Shown one piece after another: positions 17,347-25,906 of a stretch of 64,000 nucleotides of DNA. Every line of letters begins with the position of its first letter. The stretch's first letter is position 1. The stretch covers positions 186,001 through 250,000 of the forward strand of contig NZ_QZFU01000041.1 of the NCBI RefSeq assembly GCF_003598715.1. The letters run 5' to 3'. This stretch comes from Nocardia panacis. GTDB taxonomy: Bacteria > Actinomycetota > Actinomycetes > Mycobacteriales > Mycobacteriaceae. A program made the translations under genes and the position numbers. Under the pieces are notes generated by a model. That model saw only the letters and a list, made by a program, of their open reading frames with translations. It had not been told where the DNA came from and did no database searches.

Positions 17347-18228
17347 ATGGCCGATCTCGACCTGCGCCTGGTGCGCTACTTCACCACCGTCGCCGAGTTC
17401 CGGCATTTCGGTCGCGCCGCCGACGCGCTGCGCATTGCCCAACCCTCGCTCAGCCGCCAGATCCGCCGCCTCGAACAGCAGTTGAGCGTGCGACTGCTGG
17501 ATCGCACCCCGCAGGGCAGCAGGCTCACCGAGGCGGGTGAGGTCTTCCTCCCGCATGCCGAATCGCTGCTGCGCGGCGCCGCCCAAGCGGCCGCGCAGGC
17601 CAGGGCCGCCGCCCAACCCGGCCGCGTCACCGTCGGCTACACGCTCAACCTCATCATCACCCCCGCCGTGCGCGAACTGCGCCGCCGCCATCCGGAGGCC
17701 GAGATCCACGCCCAACATCTCGCCTGGAACGACGCCGGACCCGCGCTGCTCGAACATCGCGCCGACGCCGTCGTCACCCGCCTGCCGCTGGTGACCGACG
17801 ATCTGCACGTCACCGTCCTCTACGACGAACCGCGCGCCGTGCTGCTCCCGTTCGACCACCGGTTGGCGGGCCGAGGGTGGCTGACCCTCGACGATATCGC
17901 CGACGAACCCCTCCCCAAAGTTCCCGACGACACCTGGAATGCGTTCTGGCGCATCGACCCCCGCCCGGACGGCAGCCGCGCTCCCGACGGTCCCCTGGTC
18001 CGGGCCAATGAGGACAAACTCGAACTCATCGCTGCGGGTGAGGCCATCGCCATCGTGCCGATGACCCTCAGCGGCGCGCTGCGGCCCGACCTCACGCTGG
18101 TCCCGCTGCGCGATGTCTCGCCCAGCCATGTCGTACTCGCCACCCGCGCCGCTGATCGCGGTCGTCTCGTCGCCGACTTCCACAAGATCGCCCGGACCCA
18201 CCTGCGCGGTCCGGGCAGTCCGAAGTGA
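17347..18228 (+). CDS. LysR family transcriptional regulator
   Basis: A 293-residue LTTR. The winged helix-turn-helix is at residues 1-60 (RYFTTVAEFRHFGRAADALRIAQPSLSRQIRRLE), followed by a type-2 periplasmic-binding-like effector domain. The ATG at 17347 is the start expected from the family's N-terminus. It is transcribed away from the SDR gene across a 176-base region with a palindrome, the usual arrangement for an LTTR and its target. The effector is unknown. Its stop directly abuts the convergent CGNR gene. Confidence 0.92.
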   Translation: MADLDLRLVRYFTTVAEFRHFGRAADALRIAQPSLSRQIRRLEQQLSVRLLDRTPQGSRLTEAGEVFLPHAESLLRGAAQAAAQARAAAQPGRVTVGYTLNLIITPAVRELRRRHPEAEIHAQHLAWNDAGPALLEHRADAVVTRLPLVTDDLHVTVLYDEPRAVLLPFDHRLAGRGWLTLDDIADEPLPKVPDDTWNAFWRIDPRPDGSRAPDGPLVRANEDKLELIAAGEAIAIVPMTLSGALRPDLTLVPLRDVSPSHVVLATRAADRGRLVADFHKIARTHLRGPGSPK

Positions 18229-18759
18229 CTACCGTCGGCGGGCGCGATAGGCCGCCGCCGCATTGCGATTGCCGCACGCGACGCTGCAATAGATGCGGGA
18301 TCTATTGCGGGACAGGTCGAGAACGATGCCGTCGCAGGTGCTGTCGGCGCAGATCGCCAGGCGACTCAGCTCGTCCGATCGGATCACATCGATCATGGCC
18401 ATGGCGGTCTCCACGGCTATCCGGACCGGGAATGGGGCCTCGGAATCCACGGCGTGGATGTGATAGTCCAATGGGTCGTGGCGGACCAGTTGCGGGAGGG
18501 CTCGGTGCTCGGCCAGGGTTTCATTGACCAGGCGGGCCGCGGTGTCGCGGTCGCTGGTGAGCATGGCGCGCAGGGGGGCGCGCATCGCGCGGATCGCCCG
18601 TAGTTCCTCCGCGTCGCCTTTGTGCGCGCCCGTGAACCCGTGTTTGGTGAAAAACGCGTCCAACTGGCCGATTTCGGTCAGCGTGTCGGGTTCCGCCGCA
18701 GAGTTCACCAACTCGACAGCCGACAGCAGCGCCGCCTCGGTGTCATGGGCGAAAGTCAT
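18229..18759 (-). CDS. CGNR zinc-finger (ABATE-type) regulator
   Basis: A 176-residue protein. The C-terminal ~45 residues form a CGNR zinc finger (CADSTC ... YCSVACGNRNAAAAYRARRR), a putative nucleic-acid-binding motif. The N-terminal part is the helical ABATE stress-related domain. Such proteins are probable transcriptional regulators. It is divergent from the EamA transporter with only 39 bases between starts, so it may control that gene; this is inferred. Confidence 0.85.
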   Translation of the reverse strand: MTFAHDTEAALLSAVELVNSAAEPDTLTEIGQLDAFFTKHGFTGAHKGDAEELRAIRAMRAPLRAMLTSDRDTAARLVNETLAEHRALPQLVRHDPLDYHIHAVDSEAPFPVRIAVETAMAMIDVIRSDELSRLAICADSTCDGIVLDLSRNRSRIYCSVACGNRNAAAAYRARRR

Positions 18760-18798
18760 ATTGACATATTACTGCATCGGACCTTAGCGTCATGAGCC

Positions 18799-19731
18799 AT
18801 GGGGACAGTTGTTCATGACAGATTGGCCGGGGGACGCCTGCGCTCCGGACTCATCTGGGCGGTTGTCTCGGCGGCATCGTTCGGACTATCCGGGCCGCTG
18901 GCGCGCGGATTGCTCACCGCGGGCTGGAGTTCGGCCGCCGTGGTCGCCGCCAGGGTGCTCCTCGCCGCGGCCGTCCTCATGCCCATCGCCGTGACCCAAT
19001 TGCGGCGGGACTGGAATCTGCTGCGGCGCAACACCCCTCTCATCATCGGCTACGGTCTGCTCGCCGTCGCCGCGACGCAACTCGCCTACTTCAATGCCGT
19101 CGGACATTTGGCGGTCGGGGTGGCGCTGCTCGTCGAATACACCGCGCCGATCGCCGTCGTCGGTTGGATGTGGCTGCGGCACCACCAGCGACCCGGTGTC
19201 ACCACGGTTTTCGGCGGGTTGATCGGCATAGCCGGGTTGGTGCTCGTCATCGATATGCGGTCCGGGTTCAGCGCGGACGGGGTCGGTATCGCCTGGGCGC
19301 TGGTCGCCATGGTCGGGGCGGCGGCGTACTTCGTGCTCTCCGCGCACGGCGGCGACGACCTGCCCGGCACCGTACTCGCGACCGGCGGGCTGCTCGTCGG
19401 CGGCTTGGTGCTGCTCATCGCGGGCGCGCTCGGGATCGTGCCGTTCACCGCCACCGTGAATCCCGTTGCCTATCAAGGATTCACCGTCGACTGGTGGGTG
19501 CCGATCCTCGCCATCGGGACCGTGACGGCCGCACTCGCCTACGTCGCGGGCATCGCTGCCACCCGCCTGCTCGGCTCCCGCCTGGCCTCCTTCGTCGCAC
19601 TCGCCGAGGTGCTGGCCGCCATGACCTTCGCCTGGTTGCTGCTCGCCGAAACACCCACGCCCCTCCAGATTCTCGGCGGCGCGCTCATCCTCTCCGGCGT
19701 CGTCGTGGTCCGTTGGGGCGAACCCGACTGA
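18799..19731 (+). CDS. EamA/DMT family transporter
   Basis: A 310-residue protein with ten predicted membrane segments in two EamA repeats (residues ~15-145 and ~160-300). The second repeat ends SFVALAEVLAAMTFAWLLLAETPTPLQILGGALILSG, the typical drug/metabolite transporter signature. It is probably an inner-membrane metabolite or amino-acid exporter; the substrate is unknown. It is divergent from the CGNR regulator gene. Confidence 0.88.
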   Translation: MGTVVHDRLAGGRLRSGLIWAVVSAASFGLSGPLARGLLTAGWSSAAVVAARVLLAAAVLMPIAVTQLRRDWNLLRRNTPLIIGYGLLAVAATQLAYFNAVGHLAVGVALLVEYTAPIAVVGWMWLRHHQRPGVTTVFGGLIGIAGLVLVIDMRSGFSADGVGIAWALVAMVGAAAYFVLSAHGGDDLPGTVLATGGLLVGGLVLLIAGALGIVPFTATVNPVAYQGFTVDWWVPILAIGTVTAALAYVAGIAATRLLGSRLASFVALAEVLAAMTFAWLLLAETPTPLQILGGALILSGVVVVRWGEPD

Positions 19732-19744
19732 AGCGCAGGCACGG

Positions 19745-20504
19745 CTATGACCGCGCGATCCGTTGGAGCGCGCGATCGAACCAGGCCGCGAACTGCGCCG
19801 ACAATTCCGGCACAGTCGTCGGGCGGACCGTCACATGTTCCGCTCTCACCTCGGTGTAGCGGCCGTCCTCGCTGATGTCATGCCACTGCAACGTCTGCCA
19901 CGGTTGAGTCCGCGTATGCACCGAACCGGGCAGCAGCACCGCGGTGCCGCTGCCGTCGGTGGGCCGCCGCAACAACCGCCGATAGTGCTCGCGCGGGGTA
20001 TTGCGCGCCACATCCTGCAGGTAGGTGTCCTGACGCGGTTTGAGCTCCTCCGGGTGGAAGGTCATCGGTTTCGCCGAACCCGGCGGGCACGCTGGAATAC
20101 CCGCCGCCAGCCGCGACGGCACCGCCTCCGCCCCGCACGTCCGCACCCGAATCGCCCCGTACTCGCCGTCGCTGCCGTACTGCGTCATCACCACACCGCC
20201 ATGCGGCGTGCGCCCACCGACCATCCGATACAGCCGAATATCCCCCGGCCCCTTACTGTTCCGATGCTTGCAGGTGCCACCGATGATCTCGATCCGCGCC
20301 TGCGCCCGCCCCAGCGTATCCAGCGCCGCCCGTATCTCCTCGAGCTCCCGCGGCGAATACCGCCCCAACACCGTCCTCCGATGCGCCTGGAACTCGTCCC
20401 GAAACGCGAACCGACTGGTGTAATGCAGCGGATTCGGAAGCCGATCGTAGGCGTCGCTGTACCAGCGCCGCGAAATCATCCGGATCCCAACTCCACTCGG
20501 CCAC
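19745..20504 (-). pseudogene. ESX secretion-associated protein EspG, frameshifted
   Basis: EspG-family chaperone for ESX substrates. The expected N-terminus (WSWDPDDFAAL, from a GTG at 20504 with a strong GGAAGGAAGG ribosome site) is in one frame. The following WYSDAYDRLPNPLHYTSRF and the rest of the ~250-residue protein are in another. The break is near 20463-20467 and equals a net two-base loss (or one-base gain). If real, the gene is inactive or makes a protein without its first strand. A sequencing error is possible, because the downstream frame is otherwise intact. Last gene of the four-gene ESX module. Confidence 0.75.
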
Positions 20505-20534
20505 CGACCGAACCTTCCTTCCACCCCTACCGGC

Positions 20535-21704
20535 TCAGCTGTCCCTGAATTCCGGATTCGTCCCGATCACACCCTCCGGCAAGGTCTTCGGTATCTCACC
20601 CAGCAGTTCATCGGTATTCTCCTGAGTGATCAGGTAATCCGGAATCTTGTGCTGGGAATCCTCCTCGCCCTTACCCTTTCCGGCCGCGCCCGGTGCCATA
20701 CCGCCCGGCATCCCGGTTGCCCCGGCCTTCGCTGCTGCGGGGTTGCCTGCCAGTGGCGATGCTGCGAGGCCCGAAATGCTCTGGCGCGGAACGGGAATCG
20801 GCGCGCCCGGAGTGCTGGGCCTGCCTGCTGTTCCCGGCGAACCAGGTCCGCCAGGTCGTCCACCGGGTATTCCCGGCCCTTCGGGGGTTCCAGTAGGCGT
20901 AGGGGTTGTCCCGGTCGGAGAGGTCTTCGTCGCGTCGCTTCCGGCTTGCGTGCCCGAATTCGTCGTGGGCTGAGTCTGTTTACCCGAAGTCACCCCGCCA
21001 TCCCCGGTCGATTGCGGCTCAACCTTTCCCGGTTGATCTCCGGTCTGCTGCGGTTGCGTACCGTCGGGGTTCCCGGTGGCGCCGCCATCTCCACGGCCGG
21101 GAGAACCGCCAGGCCCTGGACCGCCGGGACCCGAATTGGACCAACCCGTCGGCGGAACCGAGATATCCACCGAATGCGTGGGGCTTACCGGAGTCGGCAA
21201 CACCGGGATCTTGTTGTCGTATTCTTGGAAGGGCTTCACATACTTCTGGTCCATGGCCTCCCGAGCTTCCTCGGTATTCCTGTTTCGCTTCTCCTCCAGC
21301 CCCCAACTGAAAGGGTTGATGTGATATGTCCAGTCGATGATCACCGGGTCGTTCGGAATGGCCTTTTTGGTTTCGCTGATCTGATTCGCTGCATGATGAA
21401 CCCAGGTATACATCTCCGTGAGCGACTGAATCAACGCTTCGGAATCTTTCGTATACTTCTGAATAGCGGTTTTGGAGGCTTCGGCGGCCGGGCCTTCCCA
21501 GGCATGAGAGATCGAATTGTTTATCGACCTGGCGAAGGTTCGGAGACCTTGCTCCCAGTCGTTGCGAACCTGCCAGTACCTATCTGCCTGTATGAATGCG
21601 TCGCGTGGATCCAGGGTTTTGAAGGCGTCCAGGATATCCGGATGGGTCCAAGATTTGGAATTCTCGCCACCGTGGGGGATTTGAGGACCCTCGTAGCCGG
21701 TCAT
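20535..21704 (-). CDS. WXG/PPE-like type VII secretion substrate
   Basis: A 389-residue protein. The N-terminal ~150 residues form a helical WXG-type domain with WEGPAAE (about residue 68). A long Pro/Gly/Thr/Ser-rich low-complexity linker follows (about 170-340). The conserved-looking tail is PDYLITQENTDELLG ... PEGVIG. The architecture is that of nocardial ESX-secreted proteins escorted by EspG. Its start overlaps the stop of the upstream partner gene (ATGA), and espG follows after 30 bases, so the three are coupled. The gene is visibly less GC-rich than housekeeping neighbours. Confidence 0.8.
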   Translation of the reverse strand: MTGYEGPQIPHGGENSKSWTHPDILDAFKTLDPRDAFIQADRYWQVRNDWEQGLRTFARSINNSISHAWEGPAAEASKTAIQKYTKDSEALIQSLTEMYTWVHHAANQISETKKAIPNDPVIIDWTYHINPFSWGLEEKRNRNTEEAREAMDQKYVKPFQEYDNKIPVLPTPVSPTHSVDISVPPTGWSNSGPGGPGPGGSPGRGDGGATGNPDGTQPQQTGDQPGKVEPQSTGDGGVTSGKQTQPTTNSGTQAGSDATKTSPTGTTPTPTGTPEGPGIPGGRPGGPGSPGTAGRPSTPGAPIPVPRQSISGLAASPLAGNPAAAKAGATGMPGGMAPGAAGKGKGEEDSQHKIPDYLITQENTDELLGEIPKTLPEGVIGTNPEFRDS

Positions 21705-22180
21705 CTCGTTGTCCGATCAGGGAGAATGTAGGGGCCGAATTTATTGACCTCGGGAGGCCTTTCCGGCAATGTGTCTTTGACCGAATTGAACGCATCGGCA
21801 AATCTTTGATCGGCCTGCATCATTCGCGCTCGCACAAGTTGGTGGGCTTCCTGGATATCCTCGACTATCTGGTAGTGTTTCTGGAGGGCATCCCACACGC
21901 TGTTGCCATCTCCAGCGCCTTTTGCTTTGGTCTTGAATCGGTTGACCAAGGTGTTGGCGGATATCAATCGCTGATTTCCCTCGCCCAAACCCCAGTGCTG
22001 TTGGGTCGATATGCTGTCCATAGTTTGCTGGCAGCGTCGTATGGCTTCCTTGAAAAAATCGCAGTCGCGATCCAGGTAGATGAATTCTTCAGGCGTCATC
22101 TTGAAGCGAACGTTTCCGTCGCGTGCCGCGCTGACAAGGTTGGCGAGGGGTCGCGTCGTCGGCTGATTCTCTTGACTCAA
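21701..22180 (-). CDS. Putative ESX module partner protein
   Basis: A 159-residue, mostly helical, charged protein without signal peptide or membrane segment. It overlaps the WXG/PPE-like gene by four bases, the usual layout for heterodimeric ESX substrates. A YQIVE segment (about residue 105) fits the Y-x3-D/E secretion motif. No named family is recognised. I infer that it pairs with the next gene's product. Lower GC than the flanking chromosome. Confidence 0.65.
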   Translation of the reverse strand: MSQENQPTTRPLANLVSAARDGNVRFKMTPEEFIYLDRDCDFFKEAIRRCQQTMDSISTQQHWGLGEGNQRLISANTLVNRFKTKAKGAGDGNSVWDALQKHYQIVEDIQEAHQLVRARMMQADQRFADAFNSVKDTLPERPPEVNKFGPYILPDRTTR

Positions 22181-22210
22181 GGTTCCTCCCGGAAAACTCT
22201 TCCTGAATAT

Positions 22211-22780
22211 CTATGCGTTCGCGGGTATTGTCGGAACAATTCTTTCCGCCAGCATTCGTCCAAGTTCGCAGGTATCCTGGTTGCCGGTGCCTCGGTCGGA
22301 TGGCGGGTTGGTCAGATTGAATTCGAGGCTGCCGCCCTTCATTTCTATATCCACGGTGCAGACTGCCTGTGGGTGTTCTTCGACCTGGCGGGATGCGATT
22401 GCACGGCGGCCGCCGATCGTCAGCTCGCGGGTATCTTGGAAGTTCTTTGTTCGAACCATGTCAATTGTGATATTTGTCGTTTGGATTGTGACCGCGTAGC
22501 CATTTTTCTTTGCCCATTGACATCCGTGCCACTTGATGCCCGCAGAATTGCTGGAGTCGGCCGGTGTTTGTTGCCGAAATTGTTCGGAGTCGATTGTTTC
22601 CTTCGGAATGTCTTTGCAAGGGTCGTAGCCTGCAGGAACATCTGCCGCCACACTCGGCCTTGACGACGCGCCGCCCTCAGTGGATTTCGCACCATCACTA
22701 CTCGATCCACACCCCGCGATCGAGAGGGCAACCCCAAGTGCAAGCGTGGTGATCTGCGCGAACCTCAACCTGCTTGTCAT
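22211..22780 (-). CDS. DUF3558-type lipoprotein
   Basis: A 189-residue protein with a lipoprotein signal peptide (hydrophobic TTLALGVALS, lipobox SIAGC at residues 20-24). An Ser/Gly linker follows, then a DUF3558-like domain with YDPCKDIP, GCQWAKKNGYAVTI and a late CELGRMLAERIV. DUF3558 lipoproteins are found beside ESX/EspG genes in nocardiae and rhodococci and probably sit on the outer face of the membrane. It heads the four-gene module. Function unknown. Confidence 0.82.
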   Translation of the reverse strand: MTSRLRFAQITTLALGVALSIAGCGSSSDGAKSTEGGASSRPSVAADVPAGYDPCKDIPKETIDSEQFRQQTPADSSNSAGIKWHGCQWAKKNGYAVTIQTTNITIDMVRTKNFQDTRELTIGGRRAIASRQVEEHPQAVCTVDIEMKGGSLEFNLTNPPSDRGTGNQDTCELGRMLAERIVPTIPANA

Positions 22781-22904
22781 CTGTTCCCCACATGCCGGTG
22801 CCTCGATCGGCGTCCCAGGGCTGGACCGGCTCCTCCGCCCGATTGACCGCCCACCCTACGTCAGCCGACCCGGACGTTACCGACGGGTTCGACGACACGC
22901 AATC

Positions 22905-23773
22905 GTGGCGCACCAGGTGAGCTTCACGGCGGAGACCATGGCCCTGCAGCGGGCGTTGGAGTCGGCGCGGCCTGAGGGAACGCGACTGTTCACGGATCCG
23001 TTTGCGGTGTCATTTCTTTCGAGGCCGCTGTGGTTGGCGGCGGAGGTGGCCCGGGTGCCGGTGGTCGGGGGATTGGTGGCGCGGTTGTATGACGCGGTGG
23101 TTTCGGGGCCTCGGGCTTCGGCGGTGGCCGGGACCAAGCTGATCGATGACACGGTGGTCGAAGCGGTGCGGGACGGGGTTGGGCGGGTGGTGCTGCTGGG
23201 GGACGGATTCGACAGTCGCGCATGGCGGTTGGCCGAATTGCCGGGGAGTCGGGGTGGTGGAAGTGGATCGGCTGGGACGCAGGAGGCGAAGGTGGCCGCG
23301 GTGCGTGGGGTGGAGCCGGTCGGGGAGTTGCGGTTCCTGCCGGTGGATTTCGAGGTAGATGATCTCGAAATGTCGTTGCGTGCCGCCGGTTTGGGTGCGA
23401 GCGCGTCATGATCGTGTGGGAGGGGGTGACGAACTACTTGACCGCGCAGGCTGTCGATCGGACGTTGGCGGCGCTGCGCGATGTCGCGGGATCGGGTAGC
23501 AGGTTGGTCTTCACCTATGTGCATGCGGGTGTAATCGATGGCACCGCAACGTTTCCCGAGGCGCGGCGTTGGGCAGGCGGGGTGGCGAGAGTCGGTGAGC
23601 CGTGGACGTTCGGTTTGCGCCCCGAGGAGCTCGGCGAATTTCTCGGCGAGCGCGGGTATGAGCCGGTGTGGGAGGAGTCGACGGCTGCGGCGGGTCGACG
23701 CTATTTCGGGGCGCGGGGTCGCAAGGATCGCGCCTCGGATCTCTACCGGGTGGCCCTGGCATGCCTCGGCTGA
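22905..23773 (+). pseudogene. SAM-dependent methyltransferase (TIGR00027 type), frameshifted
   Basis: The reading order of this methyltransferase is split over frames. From GTG 22905 one frame gives FTAETMALQRALESARPEG ... VVLLGDGFDSRAWRLAELP. About 30 bases (23247-23277) then make sense only in a second frame (GVGVVEVD). The first frame resumes with TQEAKVAAVRGVEP ... PVDFEVDDL and stops at 23409. The C-terminal third (IVWEGVTNYLTAQAVDRTL to the end) is in a third frame. Three shifts make it non-functional as written. It overlaps the disrupted TetR gene. Confidence 0.75.
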
Positions 23774-24345
23774 CCCCGGCCACGGAGCGGGAGCGTCGTC
23801 GCCGCGTTCTGGATGCCGCAGTGGACTGTTTCGCCGAGCGCGGTCTGCATGCCACCACCATGTAGGAGATTTGCAAGCGCGCGGGTTTGAGTCCGGGGTC
23901 GGTCTACTGCTGGTATCCGAGCAAGGAATCCATTGTCGACGCGGTGGCCGAGGAGCGGCACCGGCACGAGCGTGAACATTTGGAGACGGCGCTGCGCGCG
24001 GCCGACCCGCGTACGGCGTTGACCGGGTTCCTCGATGTCTATTTCACCTGGCTGGCCGATCCGCGGGAGCAGCGTCGCCGCAGGGTCGGCATCCTGGTCT
24101 GGGCGGAATCGCTGGTCAGCGAGCGGATGCGACCCGCGGTCCGCGCGGGGATCGATCAGCGTGGTTTGGCAGCCGACGCGGTGCGCGCCGGGCAGGCGGC
24201 GGGCACGATCGCGGCGGGTGTGGACCCGGATACGGTGACGAGGCTGATTCTCGCGGTCATCCAGGGCTTCATCCTGCAGCAGTCCCGGGATCCGGATCTC
24301 GATCCCGCCACCTATCGGCGGGCGCTGGACTCGCTGACGCCGTGA
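23761..24345 (+). pseudogene. TetR family regulator with internal amber stop
   Basis: From ATG 23761 the frame reads a normal TetR start (ERERRRRVLDAAVDCFAERGLHATTM). It hits TAG at 23863-23865 inside the helix-turn-helix, then continues in the same frame with EICKRAGLSPGSVYCWYPSKESIV and a full ligand domain to 24345. A C-to-T change in a CAG codon would explain it. The ATG lies within the last 13 bases of the methyltransferase gene, so the two formed an operon and both are broken. Confidence 0.75.
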
Positions 24346-24753
24346 TGTTCCGATCACCTGACCGGGTGGTTCCGCCGGCGGCCAGGAGGGCAGACGATGA
24401 TTCCGTCGCGGTGTCCGCCAGAGGGATTCCGAAGGGCGCCGAGCAACGACGCTCGGTCCCGCGACGACTCGCCCGCCTCCGGCAACGAAGCCGGCCGCTG
24501 GTCGAAACGGGTCGATCGCCTCGGGATGCCCCACCGGTGGGGATGCTCGGGTGCCAGGGGTGTGGTTCTCGAACAACCCGCTGACGGGCACTGTGACGTG
24601 TTTGTGTCGGCGTGTGGGCGGTCGGTGGGTGGCGGCTGGGCAACTAAAATGATTAGTTGTACGAATCGCTGACCGTCTGCGGCGCTACGCGGTGGGCATG
24701 CGCCGCGTGCGGAGATCACAGCCATGCGATGACGAGAGCGAGGAGGTGGGCCG
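24346..24753. other. Intergenic region before hrcA
   Basis: About 400 bases with no convincing gene. It holds a CCCCACCGGTGGGG palindrome (24529-24542) and, closer to hrcA, the AT-rich operator-like inverted repeat listed separately. No CIRCE element (TTAGCACTC and its inverted copy) is seen. Confidence 0.45.
24641..24659. promoter_or_regulatory. Perfect inverted repeat upstream of hrcA
   Basis: CAACTAAAATGATTAGTTG: 7-bp perfect arms with a 5-base spacer, an AT-rich island in GC-rich DNA 95 bases before hrcA. It looks like a dimeric repressor or MarR/TetR operator. The cognate regulator is unknown; the adjacent broken TetR gene is one candidate. Confidence 0.5.
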
Positions 24754-25785
24754 ATGTCGAGCACCGAGGATCGGCGCTTCGAGGTCCTGCGCGCGATCGT
24801 CGCGGACTACGTCGCGACCAAGGAGCCCATCGGGTCGAAAACCCTGGTGGAGCGCCACAATCTGGGTGTTTCCAGCGCCACCATCCGCAATGACATGGCG
24901 GTGCTGGAGGCCGAGGGCTACATCACCCAGCCGCATACCAGTTCGGGGCGCATCCCCACCGATAAGGGCTATCGCCAATTCGTGGACCGGATCGCCGAGG
25001 TGAAGCCGCTGTCGGCGGCCGAGCGCCGGGCCATCATGGAGTTCCTGGAATCCGGGGTCGATCTGGATGATGTGCTGCGGCGGGGGGTGCGCCTGCTGGC
25101 CCAACTGACCAGGCAGGTGGCCGTCGTGCAGTATCCGACGGTGTCTGCCTCCACGGTCCGCCATATCGAGGTGGTGGCGCTCAATCCGGCCCGCCTGCTG
25201 CTGGTGGTGATCACCGATACCGGTCGCGTCGATCAGCGTCTGGTCGAGTTGGGCGCGCTGGTGGACGATGACGATTTGGCCGCGCTGCGCGCCATGCTCG
25301 GTACGGCCATGGATGGCAAGCGTCTGGCGATCGCCTCGGCGGCGGTGGCGGAACTGCCCGAGCGTGCCCCGCAGCAGTTGCGCGATGTGCTGATCCGGGT
25401 GTCCACGGTATTGGTGGAGACGCTGGTGGAGCATCCGGAGGAGCGGCTGGTCCTCGGCGGCACCGCGAACCTGACCCGCAATGCCGCCGATTTCGGCCTG
25501 CCCGGTTCGCTGCGCTCGGTGCTGGAGGCGCTGGAGGAACAGGTGATCGTGCTCAAATTGTTGGCCGCGACCCAGCCGCCCGGCACGGTGACGGTCCGCA
25601 TCGGCGAGGAGACCCAGGTCGAGCAGATCCGGGGGACCTCGGTGGTGTCCACCGCGTACGGCACCTCGGGTGCGATCCTGGGCGGGATGGGCGTGCTGGG
25701 GCCGACCAGAATGGACTATCCGGGAACAATCGCCTCGGTCGCCGCCGTTGCCCGTTATATCGGCGAGGTGCTTGCCGAGCGCTGA
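24754..25785 (+). CDS. hrcA: Heat-inducible transcription repressor HrcA
   Basis: A 343-residue HrcA. The winged-helix DNA-binding domain is at residues 1-75 (VEDYVATKEPIGSKTLVE-type start, SSATIRNDMAVLEAEGYI, HTSSGRIPTDKGYR). The GAF-like and C-terminal domains end TRMDYPGTIASVAAVARYIGEVLAER. HrcA represses chaperone genes by binding CIRCE and is tuned by GroEL. The ATG at 24754 has GAGGTGGG upstream. Followed by dnaJ2, as in mycobacteria. Confidence 0.95.
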   Translation: MSSTEDRRFEVLRAIVADYVATKEPIGSKTLVERHNLGVSSATIRNDMAVLEAEGYITQPHTSSGRIPTDKGYRQFVDRIAEVKPLSAAERRAIMEFLESGVDLDDVLRRGVRLLAQLTRQVAVVQYPTVSASTVRHIEVVALNPARLLLVVITDTGRVDQRLVELGALVDDDDLAALRAMLGTAMDGKRLAIASAAVAELPERAPQQLRDVLIRVSTVLVETLVEHPEERLVLGGTANLTRNAADFGLPGSLRSVLEALEEQVIVLKLLAATQPPGTVTVRIGEETQVEQIRGTSVVSTAYGTSGAILGGMGVLGPTRMDYPGTIASVAAVARYIGEVLAER

Positions 25786-25906
25786 TCGCGGGGCGGCACT
25801 GTTAGCCTTGAATTCCGGCCGGATAAAGTTGAGTGCATCCGACTAATGTTGTGCGGTCGGTGTGATGCAGCCACCGGACGAAGCGACCAAGGACTAGAGA
25901 ACTCAA

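Noticed and set aside
23863..23865. Amber codon in the TetR gene read as a recoded residue
   Set aside because: No pyrrolysine system or readthrough signal is expected in this group, and the overlapping gene is also broken, so a nonsense mutation is simpler.
24641..24753. CIRCE element for HrcA
   Set aside because: No TTAGCACTC or its inverted copy is present; the palindrome there has a different sequence.
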